A stretch of DNA of 59,444 nucleotides from Oscillospiraceae bacterium (GTDB lineage Bacteria > Bacillota > Clostridia > Oscillospirales > Ruminococcaceae): contig JAEDJD010000012.1 in NCBI GenBank assembly GCA_016296505.1, positions 1 through 59,444 on the forward strand, written 5' to 3'. Positions 15,805 to 25,975 of the stretch are shown here, piece by piece. The stretch's first letter is position 1, and the number at the start of each line of letters is the position of its first letter. Under the pieces are notes generated by a model, which saw only the letters and a list, made by a program, of their open reading frames with translations, searched no databases and had not been told where the DNA came from. The translations under genes were made by a program, and so were the position numbers.

Positions 15805-17799
15805 ATGAAAAAAAATCAGCCGTGGAGACTGATTGCGGCTTCTGGACTTCTCGCGTTTGCAGGTCTGATTGCGCTTATCATGGCATATTCACAATTCAGG
15901 AATGCGCTGTTCTGGGTGACGCTGCTGATGTTGCTTGCCGCCGCAGGATGGTTGGGCTATGAAATCTATCTGATACGGAAAAACACTTTGCGGTATATTG
16001 CGCGGATGAATACGACGCTTACACGGACGATGCAGACGGCGCCGGCGCATATGTCGGTACCGCTCGTGATCGTGGATAAGCGGCATGAGATCATATGGTT
16101 CAATGACGCATTCTCTGAACAGATTGCCGGGGGCGGTGATATCTTTGGTTTGCAGCTTCAGGCGGTACTGCCGTTTCGTCCGGATGCAATCGAGGACGGC
16201 GAATCTATGGAACTTGCGATGTATGATCGGCAGTTCCGAGTTACGCGTACCGATTATATTCGCAAAGACGGTCAAGCGGCGCTGTTCAGCTTGGAGGATA
16301 TCACAAATTATGTCACATTGCGCAGGGTGTATCTGGATACGCGCACTTGTGTTTTGTTAATCAATATCGACAACTATGAGGATTTGTTCAGCGGAACGCG
16401 GCAGAGTGAACGCGCTGTTGTACTGGCTGCACTGGAATCGCTGTTTGACAAAATGCTGGACGGTACGGAAAGTATCTTCTGTCATCTCGACGAGGATCGC
16501 TTTATGGTACTGACAGAAGCAAGGCATTGTCTCGAAATGGAGCGCGCGCATTTTCCGCTGTTAGACGCTGTGCGCAAGATTAACGTCCGTGGCAGAAATA
16601 TCATGACGCTTTCGATCGGCGTCGGCAGATGCGGCGATACGCTTCAGGAGAATGAGCGTAATGCGCAGCAGTCGCTCGATATGGCGCTCGGCAGAGGCGG
16701 CGATCAGGCTGCCGTCAAGACCGATAGCGGATTTTCGTTTTACGGCGGCGTTTCGCAGGGCATTGAGCATAAGAATAAGGCAAAGAACCGCGCCATTGCA
16801 AAGGATTTGCTTCGCCTGATGTCGCACAGTTCTCATGTGTATATTATGGGACATCGTGCGAGCGATCTTGACGCGGTCGGCGCTGCGGTTGGTGTTGCGT
16901 TTATTGCAGAGCAGACCGGTATCCCATATAATATCGTCATTCGTACCGAATCGACGCTTGCCGGATTGCTGACCAATCAGATTGCCGCGGAGATGCCCGG
17001 CTGTATGATTGCGCCGGAAACCGCACGGCAGCAGATTCGCGATACCGATTTGCTCGTAATCGTCGATACATTCAGCAAGGATATCGTGGAGGACGTCGAG
17101 CTTTACCGTCTGGCGCGTCATGTGGTTGTCATTGATCACCACCGACAAATGGTAAATTATTTGGATAATACAACGCTGAAGCTGCATGATCCGCACGCTT
17201 CTTCGGCGGCAGAGCTTGTGACCGGCATGATTCAGTATTTTGACTGGCGTGAGGAAATGCCGAAGTTCTGTGCAGCAGCGCTGCTTGCGGGTATCATGCT
17301 CGATACGAAAAACTTTGTCATGCAGACCGGCGTACATACATTTGAGGTCGCTGCTTTTCTGCGTGAACGCGGCGCGGATCCGATTGCCGTCAAGACGTTG
17401 TTTGCGGAATCGCTGGAAGCTTGTCAGCATCGTTCCAGACTGGTATCCGGCGCGAAGCTGCATGGAAAAAATGCGATTTCGTTTGCGGCGGAGGAGATAC
17501 CGGATATACGCGTCATTGCTTCTCAGGCAGCAGATGAGCTGCTCGGCGTCGAGGGTGTGGAGGCGTCTTTTGTCTTATTCCAGATCGGCGCACAGGCTTG
17601 TATTTCGGCGCGTTCGCTCGGTAAGGTGAATGTACAGGTGATTATGGAGCAGCTCGGCGGCGGCGGACATCAAATCATGGCAGCTGCACAACGCACGGAC
17701 TGCACGCTTGCAAAACTCGGTGAAATGCTCATCGAGGTGCTGAATCAAGTTGATACAAAACCGAAAATAGAAGAAACAGATTCTGAGTTGAAAGGATGA
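15805..17799 (+). CDS. gdpP: Cyclic-di-AMP phosphodiesterase GdpP
   Basis: A 664-residue membrane phosphodiesterase that hydrolyses c-di-AMP. Two membrane segments lie within residues ~8-56, a PAS-like region at ~85-170 and a degenerate GGDEF domain at ~180-305. The DHH domain starts at ~343 (GHRASDLDAVG; IDHH near 438) and DHHA1 ends with GGGGHQIMAA near 630. This is the standard GdpP order. rplI follows after 7 bp. The order rnj-gdpP-rplI-dnaB is widely seen around this locus in Firmicutes. Confidence 0.95.
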   Translation: MKKNQPWRLIAASGLLAFAGLIALIMAYSQFRNALFWVTLLMLLAAAGWLGYEIYLIRKNTLRYIARMNTTLTRTMQTAPAHMSVPLVIVDKRHEIIWFNDAFSEQIAGGGDIFGLQLQAVLPFRPDAIEDGESMELAMYDRQFRVTRTDYIRKDGQAALFSLEDITNYVTLRRVYLDTRTCVLLINIDNYEDLFSGTRQSERAVVLAALESLFDKMLDGTESIFCHLDEDRFMVLTEARHCLEMERAHFPLLDAVRKINVRGRNIMTLSIGVGRCGDTLQENERNAQQSLDMALGRGGDQAAVKTDSGFSFYGGVSQGIEHKNKAKNRAIAKDLLRLMSHSSHVYIMGHRASDLDAVGAAVGVAFIAEQTGIPYNIVIRTESTLAGLLTNQIAAEMPGCMIAPETARQQIRDTDLLVIVDTFSKDIVEDVELYRLARHVVVIDHHRQMVNYLDNTTLKLHDPHASSAAELVTGMIQYFDWREEMPKFCAAALLAGIMLDTKNFVMQTGVHTFEVAAFLRERGADPIAVKTLFAESLEACQHRSRLVSGAKLHGKNAISFAAEEIPDIRVIASQAADELLGVEGVEASFVLFQIGAQACISARSLGKVNVQVIMEQLGGGGHQIMAAAQRTDCTLAKLGEMLIEVLNQVDTKPKIEETDSELKG

Positions 17800-17806
17800 T
17801 ATTAGA

Positions 17807-18259
17807 ATGAAAGTAATTTTGTTGCAGGATGTCAAGGGTACCGGCAAGCAAGGCGAGATCAAGAATGTTTCAGACGGTTATGCCCGTAATTTTCTGCTCG
17901 GCAAGGGGCTTGCGGTGGAAGCAACCAACGAAAACTTAAATAAGCTTGCCGGACAGAAAGCCTCCGCACAGCATAAGATTGATGTTGCGATGCAGGAAGC
18001 AAGGGAGCAGGCGGCAAAGCTTGATGGCAAAACGCTGACTATTCGCGCGAAGGGTGGTCAGGGCGGAAAGCTCTTTGGCGCCGTCACGCTCGGCAATGTT
18101 GCAGATGCGCTGAAAGAGCAGTTTGGCTTCACAGTTGACAAACGCAAGCTGTCTGTCAGCAGTGAGATGAAGAACGCCGGAGACTATAGCGCAGAAGCAA
18201 AGCTTTACAGCGGCATTTCTGCCAAGTTTACGGTTTCTGTGGTGGTGGAAAATGGCTGA
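17807..18259 (+). CDS. rplI: 50S ribosomal protein L9
   Basis: 150 residues, the usual length. The N-terminal rRNA-binding domain has the family signature (VKGTGKQGEIKNVSDGYARNFLL), shown here as a description of positions 10-32, followed by a long helix and a C-terminal domain. Its end overlaps the dnaB start by 8 bp. Confidence 0.97.
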   Translation: MKVILLQDVKGTGKQGEIKNVSDGYARNFLLGKGLAVEATNENLNKLAGQKASAQHKIDVAMQEAREQAAKLDGKTLTIRAKGGQGGKLFGAVTLGNVADALKEQFGFTVDKRKLSVSSEMKNAGDYSAEAKLYSGISAKFTVSVVVENG

Positions 18260-19634
18260 TCCTGCCGGCTATTCGGGATATTCCGATGTGTTTTCCGAGC
18301 AGTCGCTGCCTTATAGCGATGAGGCGGAGCAGGCAGTGCTTGGCGCAATTCTGGTCAATCCGGAAATGATTTCCGTTGCACTGGAGCATATTCGTCCGGA
18401 GTATTTTCATCTGGAGCAGCATAAGCAGCTCTTTCATGTGATGCTCTCGATTTTTCAGAGCGGCGGACCGGAGCAGCAGCTTGATCCGGTTGTCGTTGTA
18501 CACGAAGCCGTTCGCGAGGGCGTTTTTGAAAATGAGAGCGAAGGCAGAAACTATCTGCGCAATCTCATGGAAAGCGTGCCTTCTGCGGAGAACATTGTCA
18601 GCTATTGCAAGATTGTTGCAGAGCGATACTGTGCGCGCTCCTTGGCGACTGTTGCACGGGAGCTTCTGCGTGAAATTGCCGTAGGCTCGGAATCCGCGCA
18701 GACCTTGCTGGATTCGGCAGAGCAGCGGATCTACGATATCCGGCAGGGCAGGGATGTCCGTGGACTTGTTCCAATTCGGGATGTTGTCGTTTCGACGTTT
18801 GATTATCTGCGCAAGATTACCGGACCGGAGCGTGAACAGTATATTGGTGCAAAGACCGGTTATCCGGAACTGGACGCCGTAACAGGCGGTATGAATAATT
18901 CCGACCTTGTGATACTTGCCGCCCGACCGGGTATGGGTAAGACCTCGTTTGCGCTGAATCTTGCTTCAAATGTGGCAAGACGTACCGGAAGAAATGTCGC
19001 GATCTATTCGCTCGAAATGGGCTTGGAGCAGCTTGCTTCCCGTATGATTTCCACAGAGGCTCTGGTCAATGCGCATAAGCTGCGTACCGGCAGAATGGAG
19101 CCAGCGGAGTGGAATCGAATTGCAAGCAGCGCGGATGTTCTCAGCAGAATGAACGTGTATCTTTCCGAAGCAACAGGTATTACCGTTCCTGCCATGAAAG
19201 CGCAGCTTCGCAGAGTGAAAAACCTAGGTATGGTGGTCATAGACTATTTACAATTGATGGACGCACCGCTGAAATCGGAGAACCGTGTTCTCGTTATTTC
19301 CGATATTACGCGAAATCTGAAGCTGATGGCAAAGGAACTGAATGTTCCGGTACTGTTGCTTTCACAGCTCAACCGCGGTGTCGAGAGCCGTACCGATAAA
19401 CGACCGATGATGTCCGATCTGCGTGAATCCGGTTCGATCGAGCAGGACGCTGATATCATTATGTTTCTCTATAATGATTTTTATTATCAGAAGGACAAAA
19501 CAGACGCGGCGGTCGAGGTGGAATGTATTGTCGCAAAGAATCGACACGGCAGCACCGGTACGATCAAGATGATATGGGATCCGCAGTTTACGAGGTTTTC
19601 ACCGCTTGAGCAGGGCGAGGCGCCGCCGGAATGA
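18252..19634 (+). CDS. dnaB: Replicative DNA helicase
   Basis: Hexameric 5'-3' helicase of the replication fork, 460 residues. The N-terminal primase-interacting domain starts at LPYSDEAEQAVLGAIL. The RecA-like motor has Walker A RPGMGKT (225-231), Walker B VVIDYLQLM and a DLRESGSIEQDAD segment. It overlaps rplI by 8 bp and tilS by 4 bp, so translation is coupled through this part of the operon. Confidence 0.97.
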   Translation: MADPAGYSGYSDVFSEQSLPYSDEAEQAVLGAILVNPEMISVALEHIRPEYFHLEQHKQLFHVMLSIFQSGGPEQQLDPVVVVHEAVREGVFENESEGRNYLRNLMESVPSAENIVSYCKIVAERYCARSLATVARELLREIAVGSESAQTLLDSAEQRIYDIRQGRDVRGLVPIRDVVVSTFDYLRKITGPEREQYIGAKTGYPELDAVTGGMNNSDLVILAARPGMGKTSFALNLASNVARRTGRNVAIYSLEMGLEQLASRMISTEALVNAHKLRTGRMEPAEWNRIASSADVLSRMNVYLSEATGITVPAMKAQLRRVKNLGMVVIDYLQLMDAPLKSENRVLVISDITRNLKLMAKELNVPVLLLSQLNRGVESRTDKRPMMSDLRESGSIEQDADIIMFLYNDFYYQKDKTDAAVEVECIVAKNRHGSTGTIKMIWDPQFTRFSPLEQGEAPPE

Positions 19635-20983
19635 GTATGGAAAAACTGCTGCTTGAAAAAGTACGTTCGGGCGCAGGCAGACCGCATTCCGGCGTCTGTA
19701 CGGTCGCGTTTTCGGGCGGTGCGGACAGTACGGCGCTGCTGCTTTGTCTGTATCAGCTCCGCTCAGAACTTGAGATTGATCTGCGTGCGGTTCATGTGCA
19801 TCATGGCATCCGAGGCGCCGAGGCAGACCGTGATGCAGCATTTTGCGCGGAATTGTGCAAGAAGTATGGTATTCCGTTTCAGCTTGTGTATGTCGACGCA
19901 CCGGCGTATGCCAAGACGCATCGGCTTTCTATTGAAACTGCTGCGCGGATTCTGCGCTATGCAGCGTTAGAAAAAGCAGCTCCAGACGGCGATATTGCAA
20001 CAGCGCATCATGCTGCGGACAATGCCGAAACGGTTCTGTTTCATCTGCTGCGCGGCAGCGGTATGAGAGGACTGCGTGGGATTTTACCGCGATCCGGTAG
20101 AATTATCCGACCGCTTCTGACGGCTGAAAAATCGGAAATCCTGACGTTTTTGCAGATGTGCGGAGAATCCTATGTTGAGGACAGCACCAATTTTACCAAT
20201 GAAAGCAGCCGGAATCGGCTCCGTGCGGAACTGATGCCGCTGATGCTGCGCGAAAATCCGGCGGCGCTGAAGCATATCACCAGAATGACAGAAATCCTTG
20301 CTGAGGACGACGCATTCATTACCAGTGAAGCGGAACGTGTATATGCAGCCGCATTCGATCCAATTGGTATGGGTCTGCATGGTTTGACGCAGTATGCAAG
20401 ACCTGTGCGGATGCGCATATATATGCTGCGGCTTGAACGAATGTATAAGCCCGCGCATATTGATCCGGCATATGAAATGCTCTGTTCAATTGACGATGCG
20501 CTGACGCAAGGCAATGGCTGCGTAAATCTTTCACGGGATGTTTACGCAAGGGTACATCGGGGCATTCTGTATATGCAAACGCATATCCGACTGAACGAGC
20601 CGGTTCCGATGCGACTCGGCGAAAATCAAGTGTTTCCGGAAAAGATTTGCGATGTGCGCTGCGGTATGGGTGATGCATTATCACGGAATCTTCACACAGC
20701 AGACACAAAAAAGACTTTGGATTTTGATAAAATAAAAGGGAAGCTGTATTTTCAGATGTGCAGTCCGCAGGATGATTTGATTCTGCCGGGGCGTAGATTT
20801 CATACGACGCTGAAAAAACAGATTCAGGCGCTTGTGCCGGCGCCGGAGCGCGATACGCTCCATATTCTCTATGACGATCTGGGCTGCGTCTGGTGTGAAC
20901 GGATCGGCATTGCGGCACGCGTAAAACCGAATGCAGACAGCCGCCGTATCCTGACGCTGGAAATCAGGGCGGCTGAGAACTGA
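19631..20983 (+). CDS. tilS: tRNA(Ile)-lysidine synthase
   Basis: Converts C34 of the CAU-anticodon tRNA-Ile to lysidine with ATP and lysine, changing codon reading from AUG to AUA; 450 residues. The PP-loop SGGADS is at 28-33, followed by the HHGIRG segment and a C-terminal substrate-binding domain. The ATG overlaps the dnaB stop (ATGA). In many Firmicutes tilS precedes ftsH, with hpt between; here hpt is absent and ftsH follows directly. Confidence 0.95.
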   Translation: MSMEKLLLEKVRSGAGRPHSGVCTVAFSGGADSTALLLCLYQLRSELEIDLRAVHVHHGIRGAEADRDAAFCAELCKKYGIPFQLVYVDAPAYAKTHRLSIETAARILRYAALEKAAPDGDIATAHHAADNAETVLFHLLRGSGMRGLRGILPRSGRIIRPLLTAEKSEILTFLQMCGESYVEDSTNFTNESSRNRLRAELMPLMLRENPAALKHITRMTEILAEDDAFITSEAERVYAAAFDPIGMGLHGLTQYARPVRMRIYMLRLERMYKPAHIDPAYEMLCSIDDALTQGNGCVNLSRDVYARVHRGILYMQTHIRLNEPVPMRLGENQVFPEKICDVRCGMGDALSRNLHTADTKKTLDFDKIKGKLYFQMCSPQDDLILPGRRFHTTLKKQIQALVPAPERDTLHILYDDLGCVWCERIGIAARVKPNADSRRILTLEIRAAEN

Positions 20984-21008
20984 CAACAAAAAAGGAGTGG
21001 ATCTTAAC

Positions 21009-22967
21009 TTGGGCAAAAATCGTGGCTTGCTGACTTATGTGGTGATTGCGCTGGTGTTCATTGTTGCGATCTGGGTGCTGCTGCCCATGCTTTCAAGCAG
21101 TCAGCACGTGACAAAGTATTCGGAGATTCTTGCATATTTCGACGATTTTCAGGTGACGGAATATACCTTGGATCTCGGTACCGGAGAGCTGAAATATAAG
21201 CTTGCGGGTGAAGAGAGAACGCATACCTATGAGGTTCCGAATGTATCGCTGTTTTTGAATGATATTGAGACTTATCGAGAGGATTATAATGCAAAAAATC
21301 CGAATGCGGAGCTGTCGCAGGATTATTTTAAGGTTACGGATAATTCATGGATGCTGACGGTCGTTCCGACAGCGCTGCTGATGATTATGGCGATCGTATT
21401 GTTTGTCGTGATGTTCCGACAGGCAAACGGCGGCGGAAAGATCAATTCTTTTGGCAGAGCAAATATCAAGGCGTCAAGCGGTTCTGCCAAAAAGGCAACC
21501 TTTGCCGATGTGGCTGGTGCCGATGAAGAAAAAGCTGAGATGGCTGAAATCGTAGACTTCCTCAAGAATCCGAAGAAGTATGACGATATCGGCGCTCGAG
21601 TACCGCGCGGCGTGTTATTGCTCGGCCCTCCCGGAACCGGTAAAACGCTGCTTGCAAGAGCCGTAGCAGGCGAGGCAGGCGTACCGTTCTTCCCGATTTC
21701 CGGTTCGGATTTCGTTGAAATGTTTGTCGGCGTCGGTGCAAGCCGTGTGCGCGATCTGTTTGAGCAGGCAAAAAAGCACGCGCCCTCAATCGTATTCATC
21801 GACGAGATTGACGCAGTCGGCAGACATAGAGGCTCTGGTCTCGGCGGCGGTCACGATGAACGTGAGCAGACGCTGAACCAGCTTCTTGTCGAAATGGACG
21901 GCTTCACGGAAAAGGAAAGCGTGATTGTCATTGCGGCAACTAACCGCCGTGATATTCTGGATCCTGCATTGCTGCGACCGGGTAGATTTGACCGTCAGAT
22001 TACGGTGAATTATCCGGATGTCAAGGGCAGAGAGGAGATTCTGAAAGTTCATAAGGGCAAGAAGCCGATCGGTCCGGATGTCGATTTCCATGAAATTGCG
22101 AAGGATACGCAGGGCTTTACCGGCGCGGATCTCGAAAACCTGCTGAATGAAGCTGCAATTCTTGCCGCAAGAGAAGATCGGAAGGCAATTACGGCTGCGG
22201 ATATTGATGAAGCCACAATGAAGGTTATCTCCGGTCCGGAGAAGAAGTCGCATATTCCGACTGCACGTGATAAGCGTATTACGGCAGTTCATGAGGCTGG
22301 TCATGCGGTTGCAGCATATCACCTCAAAACGCAGGATCGTGTGCAGCAGGTCAGTGTAGTACCGCGCGGAATGGCTGCCGGTATGACATGGACGCGTCCG
22401 GATACCGAGGATAACCACATGAGCCGCACGAAGCTGCTGGAAACTATTGTCATGATGATGGGCGGTAGAGCCGGTGAAAAAACAGCGCTGGAGGATATCT
22501 GTACAGGCGCATCCAACGATATCGAGCGTGCAACCAAGCTTGCAAAGAATATGGTTACGCGATGGGGACTTTCCGATGAACTGGGTCCGGTCGCATACGG
22601 CTCGGATAATGACGAGGTGTTTATCGGCAGAGATTATGGTCATGTTCGAGATTATTCCGAGGAGGTTGCAGCGCGCATTGATACAGAGGTTCGCCGCATT
22701 GTTGAGGAAGCCTATGAGCGTGCGCTGACGATTTTACGTGAGAATCGCGAGCAGCTTGATGCACTGACTGATTTCCTGCTGGAATATGAAAAGGTCAATG
22801 AGAAAGAATTCCTGCAAATTATGAACGGCGAGCTGACAGCCGAAAGCCGCAGAGCGGAAGAGTCTGCCAAGAAGCTGATTAAGGAACAAAATAATAATTC
22901 GGATACGGATGTCGCAGAGGATGCAGCACCCACAGGTACCGCAGACAGCGAAACGGAAACTGAATAA
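21009..22967 (+). CDS. ftsH: ATP-dependent zinc metalloprotease FtsH
   Basis: Membrane AAA protease for quality control of membrane and regulatory proteins, 652 residues. The start is TTG at 21009, 11 bases after AAAGGAG; the GTG at 20997 lies within that ribosome site. Two membrane segments (~6-29 and ~115-137) bracket an extracytoplasmic loop. Walker A GPPGTGKT at 206-213, the AAA second region of homology (AATNRRDILDPALLRPGRFD, about 310-328), and the zinc site HEAGH at 428-432. The acidic C-terminal tail is typical. Last gene of the operon, followed by a strong terminator. Confidence 0.96.
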   Translation: MGKNRGLLTYVVIALVFIVAIWVLLPMLSSSQHVTKYSEILAYFDDFQVTEYTLDLGTGELKYKLAGEERTHTYEVPNVSLFLNDIETYREDYNAKNPNAELSQDYFKVTDNSWMLTVVPTALLMIMAIVLFVVMFRQANGGGKINSFGRANIKASSGSAKKATFADVAGADEEKAEMAEIVDFLKNPKKYDDIGARVPRGVLLLGPPGTGKTLLARAVAGEAGVPFFPISGSDFVEMFVGVGASRVRDLFEQAKKHAPSIVFIDEIDAVGRHRGSGLGGGHDEREQTLNQLLVEMDGFTEKESVIVIAATNRRDILDPALLRPGRFDRQITVNYPDVKGREEILKVHKGKKPIGPDVDFHEIAKDTQGFTGADLENLLNEAAILAAREDRKAITAADIDEATMKVISGPEKKSHIPTARDKRITAVHEAGHAVAAYHLKTQDRVQQVSVVPRGMAAGMTWTRPDTEDNHMSRTKLLETIVMMMGGRAGEKTALEDICTGASNDIERATKLAKNMVTRWGLSDELGPVAYGSDNDEVFIGRDYGHVRDYSEEVAARIDTEVRRIVEEAYERALTILRENREQLDALTDFLLEYEKVNEKEFLQIMNGELTAESRRAEESAKKLIKEQNNNSDTDVAEDAAPTGTADSETETE

Positions 22968-22974
22968 ACAGAAA

Positions 22975-23016
22975 ATCCGCGAAACCTATGAAATAAAAGG
23001 TTTCGCGGATGTTTTT
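22975..23016. terminator. Bidirectional terminator between ftsH and aguB
   Basis: 13-bp perfect arms (22975-22987 and 22998-23010) with a GTTTTTTAT tail on the plus strand. On the minus strand the T-run complements the A's at 22971-22974. It ends both the ftsH operon and the V-ATPase/aguB operon. Confidence 0.88.
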
Positions 23017-23897
23017 TATGCTTCTGTAATTGCACCGTAACAATGCGGGCGGCGATCGCGGAACAAGCCCCAGTCGAGCTTTGCCTGTGCGATTTCGTCC
23101 AGATCATAGTTGTGTGTGATAACTGCTTCCGTATCGCGTGACGCCTGCACGGCGATTGCGCCGGTTTCCGTAGTCAGGAATGAGGATCCGTAAAAGTACA
23201 GCGATGATTCCTGCATTCCGTTTTCAGGGCAGGGCGTGACGCGCTCCAGACCGATACGGTTTGCCGCAATTACCGGTGTGATATTTGCAGCGGCGTGTCC
23301 CTGCATGGTAGTCTGCCAATGTGGTTGACTGTCGGTATCGAGGATTGGTTCAGAGCCAATTGCAGTCGGGAAAAAGAGCAGTTCTGCACCGTTTAAGACA
23401 AGTGAACGTGCTGTCTCCGGAAACCACTGATCCCAGCAGATACCAATACCAATTGTCGCATAGCGCGTTTTCCATGTCCGGAAGCCTGTATTTCCGGGTG
23501 AAAAATAGAATTTCTCCTGATAATAGTGGTCGTCCGGAATATGCGTTTTGCGGTAGACGCCAAGTAACGAGCCGTCTGCGTCAATGATCGCTTCGGAATT
23601 AAAGAGGCGGCTGCCGTCGCGTTCATAGAAGCTGACTGGCAGTACAACGGCAAGTTCTTTTGCAAGCTCCATGCAGCGGCGTACAGCAGGATTATCCTCG
23701 GTTTTTAGTGCAAAATTATAATATTTGTAGCGTCGTTCCTGACAGAAATACTGCCGTTCAAACAATTCTGGCAGCAGGATGATCTGTGCGCCGTCAGCGG
23801 CTGCTTTTCGGATTGCCTGTTCCGCCTTGGCAAGACTTTCTGCCGGATTCGGGCTGCACTGCATCTGTACAGCCGCCACAGTAACCGTTCTGCGCAT
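23016..23897 (-). CDS. aguB: N-carbamoylputrescine amidase
   Basis: A nitrilase-superfamily enzyme of 293 residues that hydrolyses N-carbamoylputrescine to putrescine, CO2 and ammonia (agmatine route to polyamines). Catalytic triad: E44 (LLPELF), K117 (RKTHIPD) and C154 (GICWDQWFPE). The DDHYYQEKFYF and family-wide spacing favour AguB over other nitrilases. A GGAG ribosome site precedes the ATG. The gene lies 52 bp after the V-ATPase D subunit gene with no terminator between, so it is probably the last gene of that operon. I see no agmatine deiminase gene in the window. Confidence 0.9.
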   Translation of the reverse strand: MRRTVTVAAVQMQCSPNPAESLAKAEQAIRKAAADGAQIILLPELFERQYFCQERRYKYYNFALKTEDNPAVRRCMELAKELAVVLPVSFYERDGSRLFNSEAIIDADGSLLGVYRKTHIPDDHYYQEKFYFSPGNTGFRTWKTRYATIGIGICWDQWFPETARSLVLNGAELLFFPTAIGSEPILDTDSQPHWQTTMQGHAAANITPVIAANRIGLERVTPCPENGMQESSLYFYGSSFLTTETGAIAVQASRDTEAVITHNYDLDEIAQAKLDWGLFRDRRPHCYGAITEA

Positions 23898-23949
23898 CGT
23901 TGCACGCTCCTTTTTTGGTAAACCGGATCAAAAGTCTCGTTTACCCATA

Positions 23950-24561
23950 TTATTTCTTTGTCGCCTTGATGATTTTCATGCGTGTGAATTCTTCGCGCTC
24001 CTTATCCTCAAGCGCATCGGAGATCGTCCGGATGATTTCGCTGTAGCGCGGAATCAGGACGTTTTTCAGCGCATTTGCTCGTCGCTGCGTTGCTTGAATG
24101 GCTGTTGCAAGCCGGAATACACCGGTATCTACCTCCGCGAGAATCAACGTCATATTGCGCACCTTGCAGAATGCAGCATATGCTTCGTCAAGCTGTACAT
24201 TTGTATCGAGGAATCCGTAAGGGATATTTGCATTCAGTTCATCCAGATGCGTCACCTTCGGAATCTCGACGCCCATGACTGTGCGCGTTTCAATCTGGAT
24301 GCTGTCGTCAATCGGGATGACGTTTGCAAACCGATCGACGACGCCAAGCATGATATTGGCTTCCTGCAATTCGGCATAAGCGGTTTCGTAGGTTTTCTCG
24401 ATGTTACCGCGCAGCTCTTTGGCACGGTCTACAAGCTGCATCAGCTCACGAATCAGTACGTTTCGCTTGCGATCCATGAGATCATAGCCGAGCTTTGCAA
24501 GCACCAAAGACCGTTTTGCAGCCATCAGATTGCTTTTTGTGGGGAATACCTGATTTGCCAC
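23950..24561 (-). CDS. ntpD: V-type ATPase subunit D (central rotor stalk)
   Basis: 203 residues from a GTG at 24561. A GGAGGG lies 6 bases upstream, and the start falls one base after the subunit B stop. The frame stays open upstream into subunit B, but VANQVFPTKSNLMAAKRSL, the family's usual N-terminus, begins here. It forms the rotating coiled-coil shaft coupling ATP hydrolysis in the A3B3 head to the membrane ring. Confidence 0.94.
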   Translation of the reverse strand: MANQVFPTKSNLMAAKRSLVLAKLGYDLMDRKRNVLIRELMQLVDRAKELRGNIEKTYETAYAELQEANIMLGVVDRFANVIPIDDSIQIETRTVMGVEIPKVTHLDELNANIPYGFLDTNVQLDEAYAAFCKVRNMTLILAEVDTGVFRLATAIQATQRRANALKNVLIPRYSEIIRTISDALEDKEREEFTRMKIIKATKK

Positions 24562-24562
24562 G

Positions 24563-25972
24563 TTATCCCTCCACTCTCTGGAGAAGCGCTTCAGCGGCGT
24601 CTGGATTATAATGCGCGTCAAGCATTTGATCGTCTACACGGTCTAGCGCAGATTTCGGCAGAATGGAAAGCAGCGTCCAACCAAGATCAAGCGTTTCTTC
24701 CATAGAACGGTTTTCATCGAAATCCTGTGAAAGAAAGCATTTCTCAAAATACTTACCGAAAGCGAGATATTGCTTATCCAATGGGGAAAGCTCCTCCTCG
24801 CCGATTACCGAAGCCAGAGAACGCGCGTCCTGTACCTGCGCGTAAGCTGCAAAAAGTTGATTTGCAACGGCAGAATGGTCGGCTCTGGTATAGCCTTCGC
24901 CGATGCCGTCCTTCATCAGACGGGAGAGCGATGGCAGTACCGAGATTGCCGGATAGACGCCGCCCTGTTCCAAACCTCTGTCCAGAACGATCTGCCCCTC
25001 CGTGATGTAGCCTGTCAGGTCGGGGACGGGGTGCGTGATATCGTCATTCGGCATCGTCAGGATCGGGAGCTGCGTCACGCTGCCTTCGCTGCCTTCGATG
25101 ATGCCTGCACGCTCATAGAGCGAGGCAAGGTCGGAATACAGGTAACCCGGAAAGCCCTTTCTGCCCGGAATTTCACCTTTCGAGGATGAAAATTCACGCA
25201 GCGCCTCGGCATATGCCGTCATATCGGTCATGACAACGAGAATATGCATATGCTTTTCATATGCGAGATATTCAGCGGCAGTCAGTGCGCAGCGCGGCGT
25301 AATGATACGTTCAACGATCGGATCGTTTGCAAGGTTCAGGAACATCACGACATTTTGCAGAACGCCGCTTTCCGCAAAGCTGCGGCGGAAATAATCAGCA
25401 ACGTCGTTCTGGATGCCCATTGCCGCAAAAACAATGGCGAACTCCGCGCCGGAGTCTTTTGCAATTCTTGCCTGCTGTACGATTTGCACGGCGAGTTTAT
25501 TATGCGATAGACCTGTACCCGAAAAAATTGGCAGCTTTTGACCGCGAATCAGCGTCATCAGGCAGTCAATCGAGGAAATGCCTGTCTGAATATAGTTTCT
25601 GGGATATTGTCGTGCAACCGGATTTAGTGGCGAGCCGTTGATATCCCCGAATTTTTCCGGCATAACCTCGCCAAGACCGTCAGCCGGTCTGCCTGCGCCC
25701 GTGAACACTCTGCCGAGCAAATCGCTCGACAACGGCATTTCCATCGGTCTGCCAGTGAATTGCGTGCGCGTATTGGTCAGCGAAAGTCCATGCGTTCCCT
25801 CAAAAACCTGCAAAATCGCCTTATCGCCCTCAAGCATGGCGATTCTGCCGGTACGCTCCGTACCGTCATCCAGTACGATGCGCGCCATTTCATCAAATTT
25901 TGCGTTTTCAACATGATCGAGTACGACCAGTGAACCGCTGATGCTGTGAAGCCCGAAATATTGCAGACTCAT
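24563..25972 (-). CDS. ntpB: V-type ATPase subunit B
   Basis: Non-catalytic nucleotide-binding subunit of the A3B3 head, 469 residues, the usual length. It has the B-type substitution of the P-loop (FSGTGLSHNKLA) and the family's GRxFxGxGRPxDG segment (GRVFTGAGRPADG). It follows subunit A after 3 bp. Confidence 0.96.
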   Translation of the reverse strand: MSLQYFGLHSISGSLVVLDHVENAKFDEMARIVLDDGTERTGRIAMLEGDKAILQVFEGTHGLSLTNTRTQFTGRPMEMPLSSDLLGRVFTGAGRPADGLGEVMPEKFGDINGSPLNPVARQYPRNYIQTGISSIDCLMTLIRGQKLPIFSGTGLSHNKLAVQIVQQARIAKDSGAEFAIVFAAMGIQNDVADYFRRSFAESGVLQNVVMFLNLANDPIVERIITPRCALTAAEYLAYEKHMHILVVMTDMTAYAEALREFSSSKGEIPGRKGFPGYLYSDLASLYERAGIIEGSEGSVTQLPILTMPNDDITHPVPDLTGYITEGQIVLDRGLEQGGVYPAISVLPSLSRLMKDGIGEGYTRADHSAVANQLFAAYAQVQDARSLASVIGEEELSPLDKQYLAFGKYFEKCFLSQDFDENRSMEETLDLGWTLLSILPKSALDRVDDQMLDAHYNPDAAEALLQRVEG

Positions 25973-25975
25973 GGG

